A model generated the notes under the pieces. It worked only from the letters and a program-made list of their open reading frames with translations, made no database searches and was not told the origin of the DNA. A DNA stretch of 64,000 bases from Nioella ostreopsis (lineage in GTDB: Bacteria > Pseudomonadota > Alphaproteobacteria > Rhodobacterales > Rhodobacteraceae). A program made the position numbers and the translations under genes. Positions 1 through 9,429 of the stretch are shown one piece after another. Location of the stretch: contig NZ_RCIQ01000016.1 in assembly GCF_004000255.1 (NCBI RefSeq), positions 57,009-121,008 of the forward strand, in the 5' to 3' direction. Numbering within the stretch: the stretch's first letter is position 1; each line of letters begins with the position of its first letter.

Positions 1-133
1 GGTTTGGCATCGGGGCCTAGCCTGACTTGGGGTCGTTTTAGACGCCTGCAACCAGCCGAACAACCCGATGACCTCAGGTTTGACAGATTGTGGCTGCAAA
101 TCGCGGCACAATGGTGCGGAAGGCGGAAAACAT

Positions 134-2851
134 ATGCTTGGTCTTGGAACACTCGCGAAGAAGGTCTTCGGGTCCCCGAATGATCGCAAGGTCAAGGCCT
201 CTCGCCCCATTGTGGAGAAGATCAACGCGCTGGAGCCGGAATTCGAGAAACTGACCGATACCGGCATCGTCGAGAAAACCGCCGAACTGCGCAACCGCGC
301 CCAGAACGGCGAAAGCCTGGATGACCTGCTGCCCGAAGCTTTCGCGAACTGTCGTGAAGCCGCGCGCCGTGCTCTTGGTCTGCGCGCCTTCGATGTGCAG
401 TTGATGGGCGGGCTTTTCCTGCACCAGGGCAACATTTCCGAGATGAAGACCGGTGAAGGCAAGACGCTGGTCGCCACCTTCCCGGCCTATCTGAACGCGC
501 TGACCGGCAAGGGCGTGCATATCGTCACCGTCAACGACTACCTCGCCAAGCGCGACGCAGAATGGATGAGCAAGGTCTACACCGCGCTCGGCATGACCAC
601 CGGCGTTGTCTACCCGCGCCAGCCCGATGCCGAAAAGCGCGAGGCCTACAAGGCCGACATCACCTATGCCACCAACAACGAGCTCGGCTTCGACTACCTG
701 CGCGACAACATGCGCGCCAACCTGTCCGACATGGCGCAGCGCGGTCACAATTTCGCGATTGTCGACGAGGTGGACTCGATCCTGATCGACGAGGCGCGGA
801 CACCGTTGATCATTTCTGGCCCGTCCGATGACCGGTCCGACCTCTACACCCGGATGAACGAGGTCATGCCGTTCATTCAGGATGAGCATTACACCCATGA
901 CGAAAAGACCCGTCAGGTGACCTATACCGACGAGGGCAACGATTTTCTGGAACAAAAACTGCTGGAGGTCGGCATCCTGCCCGAGGGGCAGAGCCTCTAT
1001 GACCCTGAGTCCACCACAATCGTGCACCACGCCACGAACGCCCTGCGCGCGCACAAGACTTTTGCCAAGGACAAGGAATATATCGTCCGTGGTGGCGAGG
1101 TCGTGCTGATCGACGAATTCACCGGTCGCATGATGGCGGGTCGCCGCCTGTCCGACGGCCTGCACCAGGCGATCGAGGCCAAGGAAGGCGTCAGCATTCA
1201 GCCCGAAAACGTGACGCTCGCCAGCGTGACCTTCCAGAACTACTTCCGCCTCTATGACAAGCTCGGCGGCATGACCGGCACCGCCGCGACCGAGGCTGAG
1301 GAATTCATGTCGATCTACGGGCTTGGCGTGGTCGAAGTGCCCACCAACCGCCCCGTCGCCCGGATCGACGAGGACGACAAGGTCTACCGCACCGGACGCG
1401 AGAAATACGAAGCCATCGTCGAAGAAATCCGCGCCGCCCATGAAAAGGGCCAGCCGGTTCTGGTCGGCACCACGTCCATCGAGAAATCGGAAATGCTGGG
1501 CCAGATGCTGACCCAGGCCAAGCTGCCCCACAACATCCTGAACGCGCGCCAGCACGAACAGGAAGCGCAGATCGTCGCCGACGCGGGCAAACTGGGGGCC
1601 GTCACCATCGCCACCAACATGGCGGGGCGCGGGACCGACATCAAACTGGGCGGCAATGTCGAGTTCAAGATCATGGAGGCCATCGCCGCCGATCCCGACA
1701 GCCACCCCGATGAGATCCGCGCGCGGATCGAAGCGGAACACACTGCCGATGAACAGGCTGTCAAGGACGCGGGCGGGCTGTATGTTCTGGCCACCGAACG
1801 CCACGAAAGCCGCCGCATCGACAACCAGCTGCGCGGCCGGTCAGGCCGTCAGGGCGACCCGGGCCGGTCCAGCTTCTTCCTGTCGCTGGAAGATGACCTG
1901 ATGCGCATCTTCGGGTCCGAACGGCTCGACAAGATGCTGTCCACGCTCGGGCTTCAGGAGGGCGAGGCCATCGTTCACCCCTGGGTAAACAAGTCGCTGG
2001 AACGCGCTCAGGCCAAGGTCGAGGGCCGCAACTTCGACATTCGGAAACAGTTGCTGAAATTCGACGACGTGATGAACGACCAGCGGAAGGCCATCTTCGG
2101 CCAGCGTCTGGAGATCATGGCCGCCGAGGACATCAACGAAATCACTCGCGACATGCGCCATCAGGTGATCGACGATATCATCGAAACCTACATGCCGCCG
2201 CGATCCTATGCAGATCAGTGGGACACGGACGGGCTGCATGAGGCCATCAAGAAAGCCATGGCGCTGGATCTGCCGGTGCAGGCCTGGGCAGACGAAGAAG
2301 GCGTTGATGATGACGTGATGCGCGAACGCATCGCACAGGCCTCGGACGAGCAAATGGCGAAGAAGGCCGTCGATTTCGGCCCGGAAAACATGCGTCAGAT
2401 CGAGAAGCAGCTGTTGTTGCAGACCATCGACACCAAATGGCGCGAGCACCTGCTGACGCTGGAACATCTGCGCTCGGTCGTGGGCTTCCGGGGCTATGCG
2501 CAGCGCGATCCGCTGAACGAATACAAGACAGAGGGCTTCCAGCTGTTCGAGATGATGCTCGATGGCCTGCGCGCCGACGTGACCGAGAAGCTGAGCCGCA
2601 TTCAGCCTCTATCGCCGGAGCAACAGCAGGAGATCATGCGCCAGATGCAGGAACGCCAGGCCGCGACCCAGGCTGCCGCTCTGGGTGCTGCCGACGCTGC
2701 CTCTGCCGCCGCTGCGGGGCCCGACCCGGACTCGAACGCCGCGCCCGGATTCGACGAGAACAATCCCGATACCTGGGGCAATCCCGGCCGCAACGATGCC
2801 TGCCCCTGTGGGTCGGGCAAGAAGTTCAAGCACTGTCACGGCCGCCTGTGA
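134..2851 (+). CDS. secA: Preprotein translocase subunit SecA
   Basis: The 905-residue product is the ATPase motor that pushes unfolded preproteins through SecYEG at the inner membrane. Walker A (MKTGEGKT) lies at about residues 104-111 and the DEVD Walker B at 211-214. The C-terminal helicase half contains [10 protein letters not shown] and the [13 protein letters not shown] stretch. The last 20 residues carry a C-x-C-x8-C-H zinc-binding motif that in this family contacts SecB and phospholipid. An in-frame upstream start at 68 would add 22 residues unlike the family. The ATG at 134 gives the usual MLGLG N-terminus and has a purine-rich GGAAGGCGG upstream. No neighbouring sec gene is present. 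Identification is certain; only the start is inferred. Confidence 0.98.
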   Translation: MLGLGTLAKKVFGSPNDRKVKASRPIVEKINALEPEFEKLTDTGIVEKTAELRNRAQNGESLDDLLPEAFANCREAARRALGLRAFDVQLMGGLFLHQGNISEMKTGEGKTLVATFPAYLNALTGKGVHIVTVNDYLAKRDAEWMSKVYTALGMTTGVVYPRQPDAEKREAYKADITYATNNELGFDYLRDNMRANLSDMAQRGHNFAIVDEVDSILIDEARTPLIISGPSDDRSDLYTRMNEVMPFIQDEHYTHDEKTRQVTYTDEGNDFLEQKLLEVGILPEGQSLYDPESTTIVHHATNALRAHKTFAKDKEYIVRGGEVVLIDEFTGRMMAGRRLSDGLHQAIEAKEGVSIQPENVTLASVTFQNYFRLYDKLGGMTGTAATEAEEFMSIYGLGVVEVPTNRPVARIDEDDKVYRTGREKYEAIVEEIRAAHEKGQPVLVGTTSIEKSEMLGQMLTQAKLPHNILNARQHEQEAQIVADAGKLGAVTIATNMAGRGTDIKLGGNVEFKIMEAIAADPDSHPDEIRARIEAEHTADEQAVKDAGGLYVLATERHESRRIDNQLRGRSGRQGDPGRSSFFLSLEDDLMRIFGSERLDKMLSTLGLQEGEAIVHPWVNKSLERAQAKVEGRNFDIRKQLLKFDDVMNDQRKAIFGQRLEIMAAEDINEITRDMRHQVIDDIIETYMPPRSYADQWDTDGLHEAIKKAMALDLPVQAWADEEGVDDDVMRERIAQASDEQMAKKAVDFGPENMRQIEKQLLLQTIDTKWREHLLTLEHLRSVVGFRGYAQRDPLNEYKTEGFQLFEMMLDGLRADVTEKLSRIQPLSPEQQQEIMRQMQERQAATQAAALGAADAASAAAAGPDPDSNAAPGFDENNPDTWGNPGRNDACPCGSGKKFKHCHGRL

Positions 2852-2875
2852 CAGGGGCAAGACAGGCAGGCTGAC

Positions 2876-3694
2876 ATGGCGGAGCTGTTCGAGCGGACCC
2901 GTGGCAGCCTGACTTTCCTGGCGGTCCATCCGGTTCTGGACCAGATGGCGCGCGATATCCTGAACGGGTTACCGGATGCGGCCTGTGACGGGCCGCCCAC
3001 CACGGTCTATTGCGGTGTTCATCAGGAGTTCGGCGATGCCTGGTCCCGCCCCGGCTTTCGCATCGCCATCCAGACCGAACAGCTCTATGACGCGGGCGGC
3101 ACCGCGCTGTGGCCGTCCCGTAAACGGTCCAACCTGCAACGCATCCTCAAGGCGGTGCGCCGGTCGCATCGGGTTTTGGACCTGTCAGCCTATAATGCCA
3201 CCTTCTATGACGCAGAGCTTGGGCTGCCGAAGAACCGCCGCAAGCTGAGCTTTGGCCCGCATATCTTCCCCGCCACCCCTCAACCCTACACGCCGCCCAC
3301 TCGGGACGAGATCCTGTTCTTCGGATGGACCGGCGGCAAGCGGCGCAAGGGCATGTTGCAGGGCATCGACCGGTTCAAGGTGACGATTGTCGATGATGGC
3401 ACCTTCTTTGACGATCTGGATCAGATGATCCGTGCCCATAGCGCCGTTCTCAATATCCATTTCGAGGACGGCATCTATACCGAAGCCCCCCGCCTTCTCA
3501 GCGCTTATGTCTGTGGCAAGCCGGTGATCTCGGAACCGCTCGATCCGGGGTTCGAGGCCGGGCAGCACTATCATCTGCTTGGCTCTGACACGCCCTTCGA
3601 TCCGCAGGCAGTGTTCGAGGCGTTCTCGACCCATGTCACCGGTCAGTTCAGTTTTGCCGCCTATCTGGACAGCCTGGGCGACCGCAGCACCTGA
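2876..3694 (+). CDS. Glycosyltransferase-like protein
   Basis: This 272-residue soluble protein lies 24 bases after secA on the same strand. The C-terminal half resembles the nucleotide-sugar side of GT-B glycosyltransferases: an ILFFGWTGGKRRKGML segment is followed by a VLNIHFEDGIYTEAPRLLSAYVCGKPVISEP stretch (split here by function), which resembles the family-1 transferase pattern of an acidic E-x2-R-x3-A before G-x-P-V-I. The N-terminal half has no motif I recognise and no signal peptide. The donor and acceptor cannot be deduced. It may be read through from secA, but no functional link follows from that. Family assignment is an inference from motif pattern. Confidence 0.6.
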   Translation: MAELFERTRGSLTFLAVHPVLDQMARDILNGLPDAACDGPPTTVYCGVHQEFGDAWSRPGFRIAIQTEQLYDAGGTALWPSRKRSNLQRILKAVRRSHRVLDLSAYNATFYDAELGLPKNRRKLSFGPHIFPATPQPYTPPTRDEILFFGWTGGKRRKGMLQGIDRFKVTIVDDGTFFDDLDQMIRAHSAVLNIHFEDGIYTEAPRLLSAYVCGKPVISEPLDPGFEAGQHYHLLGSDTPFDPQAVFEAFSTHVTGQFSFAAYLDSLGDRST

Positions 3695-3776
3695 TTCCCC
3701 TGCATTTCCCCCGCATCTCCGCAATATCGCCCCAATTGAGCGGGATTGTTTCCGGGTAGTGAGCCCGGAGACCGTC

Positions 3777-4805
3777 ATGCATATCTCGCCCCGTATTATT
3801 GCCATTGCGACCATCGGATTGGGTGCCCTCACCTTCGGTGCCCTGATGAGCGAGGCGCGCTCGTCCAACATTCGTCCCCTGAGCTTGTCCGCCATGCGGG
3901 ATCTGATCCAGAGCGATGTGGATGTGGAGCCGGTCGAAACGGTCTTCATGTCTTCCAGCACCGGATCGTCGGGGCAGGCCGTCCCGATTGAGGTTTCCGC
4001 AACGGAGGTTGTCCTGCCGGTGGAGGCGCCACAGGCGCCCGCCCTGCCGCAGCCCGAGCGACTGGCTCAGGCTACGGAAGCGACGACCACCATGACAGAC
4101 CAGCCGCTCAGCCCCTTTGGCCTGCCCTGCGGCCTGTCCGTCAGCACGATGGCCAGCGAAGGCGCAATGGTGGCACTGGATATCATGGACCCCTGCCAGC
4201 CCCATTCGCGGGTGATCATCGAGCATTCCGGGCTGAACCTGACGGGCCGGACCGATGTGATGGGTCTGCTGACCATGGATGTGCCGGTCTTTGAAAGCCC
4301 GGCCTTCTTCACCGTGCGCATGCCCGATGGTGCCAGCGACTCCTCCCTCGCGATGGTGCCGGATCTGGACAGCTACTATCGCGTTGGCCTGCAATGGAAC
4401 GAAAACCGGTCGTTGGAACTGCACGCGATGGAATTCGGGGCCACCTATGGCGATCCCGGCCATATCTGGCTGGACCATGCCGGCAGCGTGGACCGTGCCG
4501 TAGCCGGAGAAGGCGGGTTTGTCATGCAGGTAGGCAATGCCGACGTCGAAAACCCGATGCTGGCGCAGATCTATTCCTTCCCGCGCGACACGCTGGACGG
4601 GAACGGCAATGTGCGCCTGTCCATCGAGGCCCCGGTGACCGAAGCAAATTGCGGGCAGGATACGCTGGCCCGGACCCTGGAACTGGAAGAAGACGGGCGC
4701 GTTGCCGTCATCGAGCTGACCTTCACCCTGCCCGATTGTGACGCTGTGGGCGACTATCTGGTGTTGCAAAATCTGCTGCATGACCTGAGAGTTGCCTCAA
4801 ACTGA
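3777..4805 (+). CDS. Secreted or membrane-anchored protein of unknown function
   Basis: The 342-residue product begins MHISPRIIAIATIGLGALTFGAL, a hydrophobic N-terminus that reads as a signal peptide or anchor. A Pro/Ala/Val-rich linker (about residues 60-100) precedes a globular domain with paired cysteines (FGLPCGLSV, MDPCQPHS, EANCGQD, LPDCDAVG) that could form disulfides in the periplasm. The open frame extends upstream to 3579, but that extension lacks a signal sequence and overlaps the preceding gene, so the ATG at 3777 is preferred. I recognise no catalytic family. Being next to the OmpA-domain gene suggests an envelope role, but that is only context. Confidence 0.7.
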   Translation: MHISPRIIAIATIGLGALTFGALMSEARSSNIRPLSLSAMRDLIQSDVDVEPVETVFMSSSTGSSGQAVPIEVSATEVVLPVEAPQAPALPQPERLAQATEATTTMTDQPLSPFGLPCGLSVSTMASEGAMVALDIMDPCQPHSRVIIEHSGLNLTGRTDVMGLLTMDVPVFESPAFFTVRMPDGASDSSLAMVPDLDSYYRVGLQWNENRSLELHAMEFGATYGDPGHIWLDHAGSVDRAVAGEGGFVMQVGNADVENPMLAQIYSFPRDTLDGNGNVRLSIEAPVTEANCGQDTLARTLELEEDGRVAVIELTFTLPDCDAVGDYLVLQNLLHDLRVASN

Positions 4806-4826
4806 TCTTCACCGGCACCACGCTTC

Positions 4827-6389
4827 ATGATTGTTCATGTCAGGGCGGCCGTTTTGGCCGCTCTTTCCATTTTGATGACGACCTACTTCGCCTCCGCCCA
4901 GGATGTGGAGCTTCGTTCGCTCGACGGATCGGTGGAATTGTCGGGCACTCTCATAGGCTTCGACGGCGAATATTACCGGATCGACTCGATCTTCGGCCCG
5001 TTGACCGTCGATGCGCAGGGCGTCACCTGCCGTGGGCCCGGTTGCCCTGATCTGGAAAACTACGTTGCCGAGTTGCGCTTCATGGGCGCCCCGGTGATTG
5101 CCGAGCAATTGTTCCCTGCACTGATCGAACGCTTCGCTGCTGCGCGCGATCTGACCGTCCGGCGGCAGATCCTTGCCGAGAACCGCTCTCTCTTCGCCCT
5201 TGTGCGTGGCGAGGATGAAACCCTCGCCGCCCGCTTCTACGTGACGTCCACCACCACCGATGCCGGATTTCAGGCACTGTTGGATCGCGACACCGACGTC
5301 GCGCTGGCGCTGCGTGAACCGGACCAGACCGAAACAGACGCCGCAGAGGCCGCCGATCAGGGCGATCTGTCGATGGTGGCCCGCAGCCGGGTTCTGGCGC
5401 TTGATGCTTTGGTGCCTCTGGTGGCGGTGACCAATCCCGTCGATGCGCTGTCGATGGAAGAGCTGGCCCGGATCATGGCAGGCGAGATCAGCAACTGGCA
5501 GGCCCTTGGCGGGCCGGACGCCCCCATTGCGCTGCATCTGATGAACCCGGAAACTGGCCATGCGCAGGACGTGGCGGCGCGGATCATGGGGCCTTTCGAT
5601 CTGGAGCTCGGCAGTGTTGCCACCTTCCATACCGATACCACCGATCTGGCGGATGCCGTCGCCCGCGACCCCTATGCTATTGGAGTCGGTCGTTATTCCC
5701 GATCTGGAAACGCCCGTCAGGTCCCCTTGCGCGGGGCCTGCGGCTTCGTGCAGCACGCCACGGCCAGCAGTCTGAAATCCGAGGACTACCCCCTGACCGC
5801 GCCCTTGCTGATGTATCTGCCCGCTCGGCGGATGCCGCAACTGGTGCGCGACTTCATGCGGTTTTTTGAAAGCCAGGACGCTGACCGGGTGATCCGCCGC
5901 CTCGGCTTCGTCAATCAGGGGATCACCCTGCAACCGCTTGCGACGCAGGGCGAACGGTTGGCGAATGCCGTGACCGCAGCGGGTGAGGAGATTTCGCTGG
6001 AGGATCTACAGGGCCTCGTCACCGCCATGGCCGGGGCAGAACGCCTGTCGACGACGCTGCGTTTCGAGGAGGGAACGACAGAGCTTGATCCGCAGTCTCT
6101 GTCTGCAGTGTCGCGGCTGGCGCGCGCGATTGAACGGGGGGCCTTTGACGGGCGCGAGCTGGTTTTCGTGGGCTTTTCCGACGGGCAGGGCAGTGCCGGG
6201 GCCAATCTGCGCCTGTCGCGCGGGCGGGCCGAAGCGGTGCGGCTGGCGGTTATCGCAGCAGCGGAAGAGGGCGACCTGAACCGCGTCACCTTGCGGGTCG
6301 CGGGGTTTGGCGAAGCGCTGCCCATGGCCTGCGACGACAGCGAGGCGGGGCGCGCGGTGAACCGGCGCGTCGAGGTCTGGCTGCGCTGA
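4827..6389 (+). CDS. Periplasmic substrate-binding (PstS-like) / OmpA fusion protein
   Basis: The 520-residue protein has a signal peptide ending near residue 24 (ASAQ). A type II periplasmic-binding-protein-like domain of the phosphate-binding kind follows (about 25-350), with a short Cys pair at CRGPGC. The C-terminal OmpA-like peptidoglycan-binding domain (about 400-520) shows the expected FEEGTTELDP start, the GFSDGQGSAGANLRLSRGRA loop-helix and the closing NRRVEVWLR. The OmpA part would hold the protein at the cell wall. No transporter permease or ATPase is adjacent, so the binding domain may act as a sensor or scavenger rather than feeding an ABC importer. It starts 21 bases after the preceding gene, so the two probably share a transcript. 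Confidence 0.85.
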   Translation: MIVHVRAAVLAALSILMTTYFASAQDVELRSLDGSVELSGTLIGFDGEYYRIDSIFGPLTVDAQGVTCRGPGCPDLENYVAELRFMGAPVIAEQLFPALIERFAAARDLTVRRQILAENRSLFALVRGEDETLAARFYVTSTTTDAGFQALLDRDTDVALALREPDQTETDAAEAADQGDLSMVARSRVLALDALVPLVAVTNPVDALSMEELARIMAGEISNWQALGGPDAPIALHLMNPETGHAQDVAARIMGPFDLELGSVATFHTDTTDLADAVARDPYAIGVGRYSRSGNARQVPLRGACGFVQHATASSLKSEDYPLTAPLLMYLPARRMPQLVRDFMRFFESQDADRVIRRLGFVNQGITLQPLATQGERLANAVTAAGEEISLEDLQGLVTAMAGAERLSTTLRFEEGTTELDPQSLSAVSRLARAIERGAFDGRELVFVGFSDGQGSAGANLRLSRGRAEAVRLAVIAAAEEGDLNRVTLRVAGFGEALPMACDDSEAGRAVNRRVEVWLR

Positions 6390-6392
6390 TCG

Positions 6393-7259
6393 CTATTCTG
6401 CGGCAGACAGCGGTTGCTTCAGCACCTGCTGCGGGGGCCGTCCAAACCGGCGCGAAAATTCACGGCTGAACTGAGCGGGGCTTTCATAGCCTACGGCGAA
6501 GCCCACCTGCGTGACCGATTGCGTGCCCTCTTCCAACAGGCGGAGCGCCTCTGACAGGCGCACATCCTTCTGGAACTGCAAGGGTGTGGTTCCCGTCAGC
6601 GCCTTGAAATGCTGATGGAAGGCCGATTGTCCCATCCCCGCCTCACGCGCCAGATCAGGCAGGCGCTGGGGGTGTGCATAGTTGCGCCGGATCAGGGACG
6701 CGACACGCGCAATCCGGCTTTCCTGACTGGTGGGCGACAGCAGCCGGCGCAGCATCCCCCCGGCGGGCGACATGAGCAGGCGATAGTGCAGTTCGGTCAA
6801 CAGCAGGGGTGTCAGGACCTTGTCATCGGCAGATCCCGGTTCCAGTGCAAGCAGCCGTTCAAGCGTCTGCAACAGGGCCTTGTCTGCAACGGCAGATCGC
6901 ATGACCCCGGTTCCGGTGGGATCCGGCGAAGGAAGTTCCGGCAGGCTGTCCGCAAGCGACCGGATCCGCGTCAGGTCAATGGGCATGATCAGTGCCAGAT
7001 ACGGCACCTGTATGATCCGGGCCGTTACCGGCGTATCATGGGACACGACCAGCATGTCCCCTTCCGCAAGATGTACGGTGCCCCTGTGGCTTGTCGTTTC
7101 TTTCGACCCTTGAAGGATCAGGCAAATGACTGGGTTGTAGACACTAGCCTCGATGAGCCGTGGTTGCGACTCTTTCACGGGGAAAACACCCCCCGGGAAC
7201 GCCCGTTTGTCTGCGCCTTTTAGCCTCTGAATAAGGGAATCGATCCCTGTCTCTCGCAT
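6393..7259 (-). CDS. AraC-family transcriptional regulator
   Basis: The 288-residue product has an N-terminal cupin-like ligand domain of the AraC_N type (NPVICLILQGSKETT) and a C-terminal pair of helix-turn-helix units (RLPDLAREAGMGQSAFHQHF and SVTQVGFAVGYESPAQFSRE). The ATG at 7259 is chosen because GAGGAGG lies just upstream with good spacing; a longer reading from 7292 has no such site. It is transcribed away from the aldo/keto reductase at 7412, and this subfamily typically activates adjacent oxidoreductase genes. The effector is not evident. The gene converges with the OmpA-domain gene with only 3 bases between stops. Confidence 0.9.
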   Translation of the reverse strand: MRETGIDSLIQRLKGADKRAFPGGVFPVKESQPRLIEASVYNPVICLILQGSKETTSHRGTVHLAEGDMLVVSHDTPVTARIIQVPYLALIMPIDLTRIRSLADSLPELPSPDPTGTGVMRSAVADKALLQTLERLLALEPGSADDKVLTPLLLTELHYRLLMSPAGGMLRRLLSPTSQESRIARVASLIRRNYAHPQRLPDLAREAGMGQSAFHQHFKALTGTTPLQFQKDVRLSEALRLLEEGTQSVTQVGFAVGYESPAQFSREFSRRFGRPPQQVLKQPLSAAE

Positions 7260-7411
7260 TGTGCAACCTCCTCGTCTCATAATGACAGACAATCCGGCGC
7301 CTTGGTGGAAAATCTACGACCTTCGCAGGATTTGACAAATCGTTTGGATTATCAGGCAAGCACGGTTTTCAACGGGCCCATAAGGTCAGCTCAACAAAGA
7401 GGAGACCTGAT

Positions 7412-8335
7412 ATGACACCCCTCCAGTCACGCTTTGCACTTGGTGACATCCACATACCCGCCGTCGGCTTTGGCACATACCTGATTGCCGACGATGACGC
7501 GGCGGGCGTTGTTGCCGATGCGATATCTGTCGGCTTCCGCCATATCGACACGGCAGCCGGTTATCACAACGAGGCCGGAGTCGGGGCCGGGATTGCGGAC
7601 GGGATCGCCCGCGCCGGTCTGTCTCGCGACGACCTGTTCGTGACAACCAAACTGTGGCCCGGGAATGCCGCCTGGGGAGATCCGCCAAAGGGATATGACG
7701 AGACGCGCGCGGCCTTCGAGGCCAGCCGCACGGCGCTCGGCCTGGATGTGATCGACCTCTACCTGATCCACGCGCCCTCTGGTGCGGACAAGCGGGTGGA
7801 ACAATGGCAGGCACTGTGCGACCTGAAGACCGAGGGGATGGTGCGGGCCATTGGTGTCAGCAACTATACCGAGGCACATATCGAAGAAATCCGCGCCGCC
7901 GGTCTGCCAATGCCCGAGGCGAACCAGATCGAACTGCACCCGTGGTCGCAGAAGCCCGATCTTGTTGCCTTCCTGCGGGCCGAGGGCATCTTGCCGATCG
8001 CCTATAGCTCTCTGGTGCCGCTGTCGACCTGGCGGGCAGAGCCGGGGCAAAGCTCTGCCAAGACGGAAGAGATGAAGGCCGACAGCCAAAGCGCAGAGTC
8101 GCCCTTCAAGACGATGGCTGCCCGCTACGGCGTCTCTGAAGCGCAATTGTTGCTGCGATGGGGCGTGCAAAGCGGGTTCCCCGTTTTGCCAAAAAGCACG
8201 AACGCGGATCGCATGAAACAGAACCTCGATCTGTTCAGCTTCGAGATTTCGCGGCAAGACATGGACATGATGGCCGCGATGGACCGGGGTGACGGGGTGG
8301 CTTGGGCGACGGGCGATCCGCGCGACATGGGGTAG
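7412..8335 (+). CDS. Aldo/keto reductase
   Basis: The 307-residue NADPH-dependent carbonyl reductase has the TIM-barrel AKR tetrad visible as Asp46 and Tyr51 in GFRHIDTAAGYHNE, Lys80 in FVTTKLW and His120 in DLYLIHAP. The C-terminal cofactor region is present (VLPKSTNADRMKQN). Length and motifs fit the AKR5-like bacterial family that reduces keto-aldehydes and 2,5-diketogluconate-type substrates; the true substrate is unknown. AAAGAGGAG lies just before the ATG. The divergent AraC gene across a 150-base spacer is its probable regulator. Confidence 0.92.
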   Translation: MTPLQSRFALGDIHIPAVGFGTYLIADDDAAGVVADAISVGFRHIDTAAGYHNEAGVGAGIADGIARAGLSRDDLFVTTKLWPGNAAWGDPPKGYDETRAAFEASRTALGLDVIDLYLIHAPSGADKRVEQWQALCDLKTEGMVRAIGVSNYTEAHIEEIRAAGLPMPEANQIELHPWSQKPDLVAFLRAEGILPIAYSSLVPLSTWRAEPGQSSAKTEEMKADSQSAESPFKTMAARYGVSEAQLLLRWGVQSGFPVLPKSTNADRMKQNLDLFSFEISRQDMDMMAAMDRGDGVAWATGDPRDMG

Positions 8336-8337
8336 GC

Positions 8338-8357
8338 GCGGGGGCTCTGCCCCCCGC
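8338..8357. terminator. GC-rich hairpin between convergent genes
   Basis: GCGGGGGC pairs with GCCCCCCGC (one bulged C) across a TCT loop. It sits between the aldo/keto reductase stop and the convergent yggT stop. There is no T tract, so it is at best a transcript-end hairpin working in both directions. Confidence 0.45.
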
Positions 8358-8396
8358 TGTGATGCAGCCGGGCCATTCAGGTCCGGCAGAAAGACC

Positions 8397-8684
8397 TCAG
8401 ATGAAATAGACCGCGTTGTTGCGGATCAGGATTTCTGCGGCAAAAAGGCCGAGGATCACGATCAGCGGTGCAAGGTCGAGCCCACCCATGGCGGGCAGCA
8501 TCCGGCGGATCGGGCCGTAGATTGGTTCCAGCAACTGGTTCAACCCGCGCCAGATCTGCGCCACCAGCGGCTGGTGCATGTTCAGGACGCCGAAATTGAT
8601 CAGCCAGCTCATGATGATATGGGCGATGATGATGAACTTGGCGACGCTGATCAACATCAGCAGGATCTGGATGATCGACAGCAT
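8397..8684 (-). CDS. YggT family membrane protein
   Basis: The 95-residue integral membrane protein has two hydrophobic spans (about residues 1-28 and 68-90) separated by the conserved amphipathic segment with LNQLLEPIYGPIRRMLP, which is diagnostic of YggT (CcmB/Ycf19-like). The role in bacteria is poorly defined and is usually linked to envelope or osmotic homeostasis. The ATG at 8684 starts directly with the first span; a longer frame to 8849 adds a basic non-conserved tail and is rejected. AAAGGA lies about 12 bases upstream. Confidence 0.9.
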   Translation of the reverse strand: MLSIIQILLMLISVAKFIIIAHIIMSWLINFGVLNMHQPLVAQIWRGLNQLLEPIYGPIRRMLPAMGGLDLAPLIVILGLFAAEILIRNNAVYFI

Positions 8685-8829
8685 GGCGGGCGCTTTCCTT
8701 TGCTCGAAACCAGCCCACAGGTAAGGGGGCAGGTCGGCATTGGCAAGGGCATGACGCAACGGCGCATGTTGACGCCGGCGACGCAGGGGGGTCTGTGGCG
8801 CTGGCTCGTCTGATTGCAAGGTTTCGCCG

Positions 8830-9360
8830 ATGTACCCCGTTGCCCGCATGTTTTATCAGCTGGCGGTGATCCGTACCGCACCGCCCCTGCCGATTACCGG
8901 CACCCATGTCAGCCATCACCGATGCTGGCCATGGGATATCGACCTGTGGATGGAACTGAACAACGGGCGCACGCTGACCTTCTATGACCTTGGCCGGATC
9001 CCTCTGGCCCGCCGCACCGGGTTGATCGACGTGCTGCGGAAACAGCGCTGGGGGATGACGATGGCGGGGGCCTCGGTGCGTTATCGTGCGCGGATCAGAA
9101 CGTTTGAGCGGGTCGAGATGCAAAGTCGCGTGGTCGGCTGGGATGACCGCTTCCTCTATCTGGAACAGAGCATGTGGAAGGGGCAGACCTGCTGCAACCA
9201 GATCGTCTATCGCTCTGCCGTGACCGACGGGAACGGGATCGTCCCAATGCACCGGGTGACAGAGGCGCTGGGGATCGATCCGAGATCGCCCCCCATGCCG
9301 GCTTGGGTGCAGGCCTGGATCGACGCGGATGCGGTTCGGCCTTGGCCGCCTTCAAGGTAA
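8830..9360 (+). CDS. Acyl-CoA thioesterase family protein (hot-dog fold)
   Basis: The 176-residue protein resembles the THEM6-like/4HBT_2 thioesterase group: the hot-dog core runs from HRCWPWDIDLWMELNNGRTL through the GASVRYRARIRTFERVEM strand to FLYLEQSMWKG. It probably hydrolyses an acyl-CoA thioester in the cytosol; the acyl chain is not predictable. The N-terminus (MYPVARMFYQL) is hydrophobic, as often seen in this group. No operon partner is obvious; an MFS gene follows 69 bases later. Confidence 0.82.
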   Translation: MYPVARMFYQLAVIRTAPPLPITGTHVSHHRCWPWDIDLWMELNNGRTLTFYDLGRIPLARRTGLIDVLRKQRWGMTMAGASVRYRARIRTFERVEMQSRVVGWDDRFLYLEQSMWKGQTCCNQIVYRSAVTDGNGIVPMHRVTEALGIDPRSPPMPAWVQAWIDADAVRPWPPSR

Positions 9361-9429
9361 TCTGCCTTTTTCATTGCCAAACTCCCCCAATGTCTGAATT
9401 CTGCCTGCACGGGACATGAGGGGCGGGAC

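Noticed and set aside
1..133. Promoter for secA
   Set aside because: TTGACA at 80-85 is a good -35-like hexamer, but no convincing -10 lies at the right spacing, so I do not list it.
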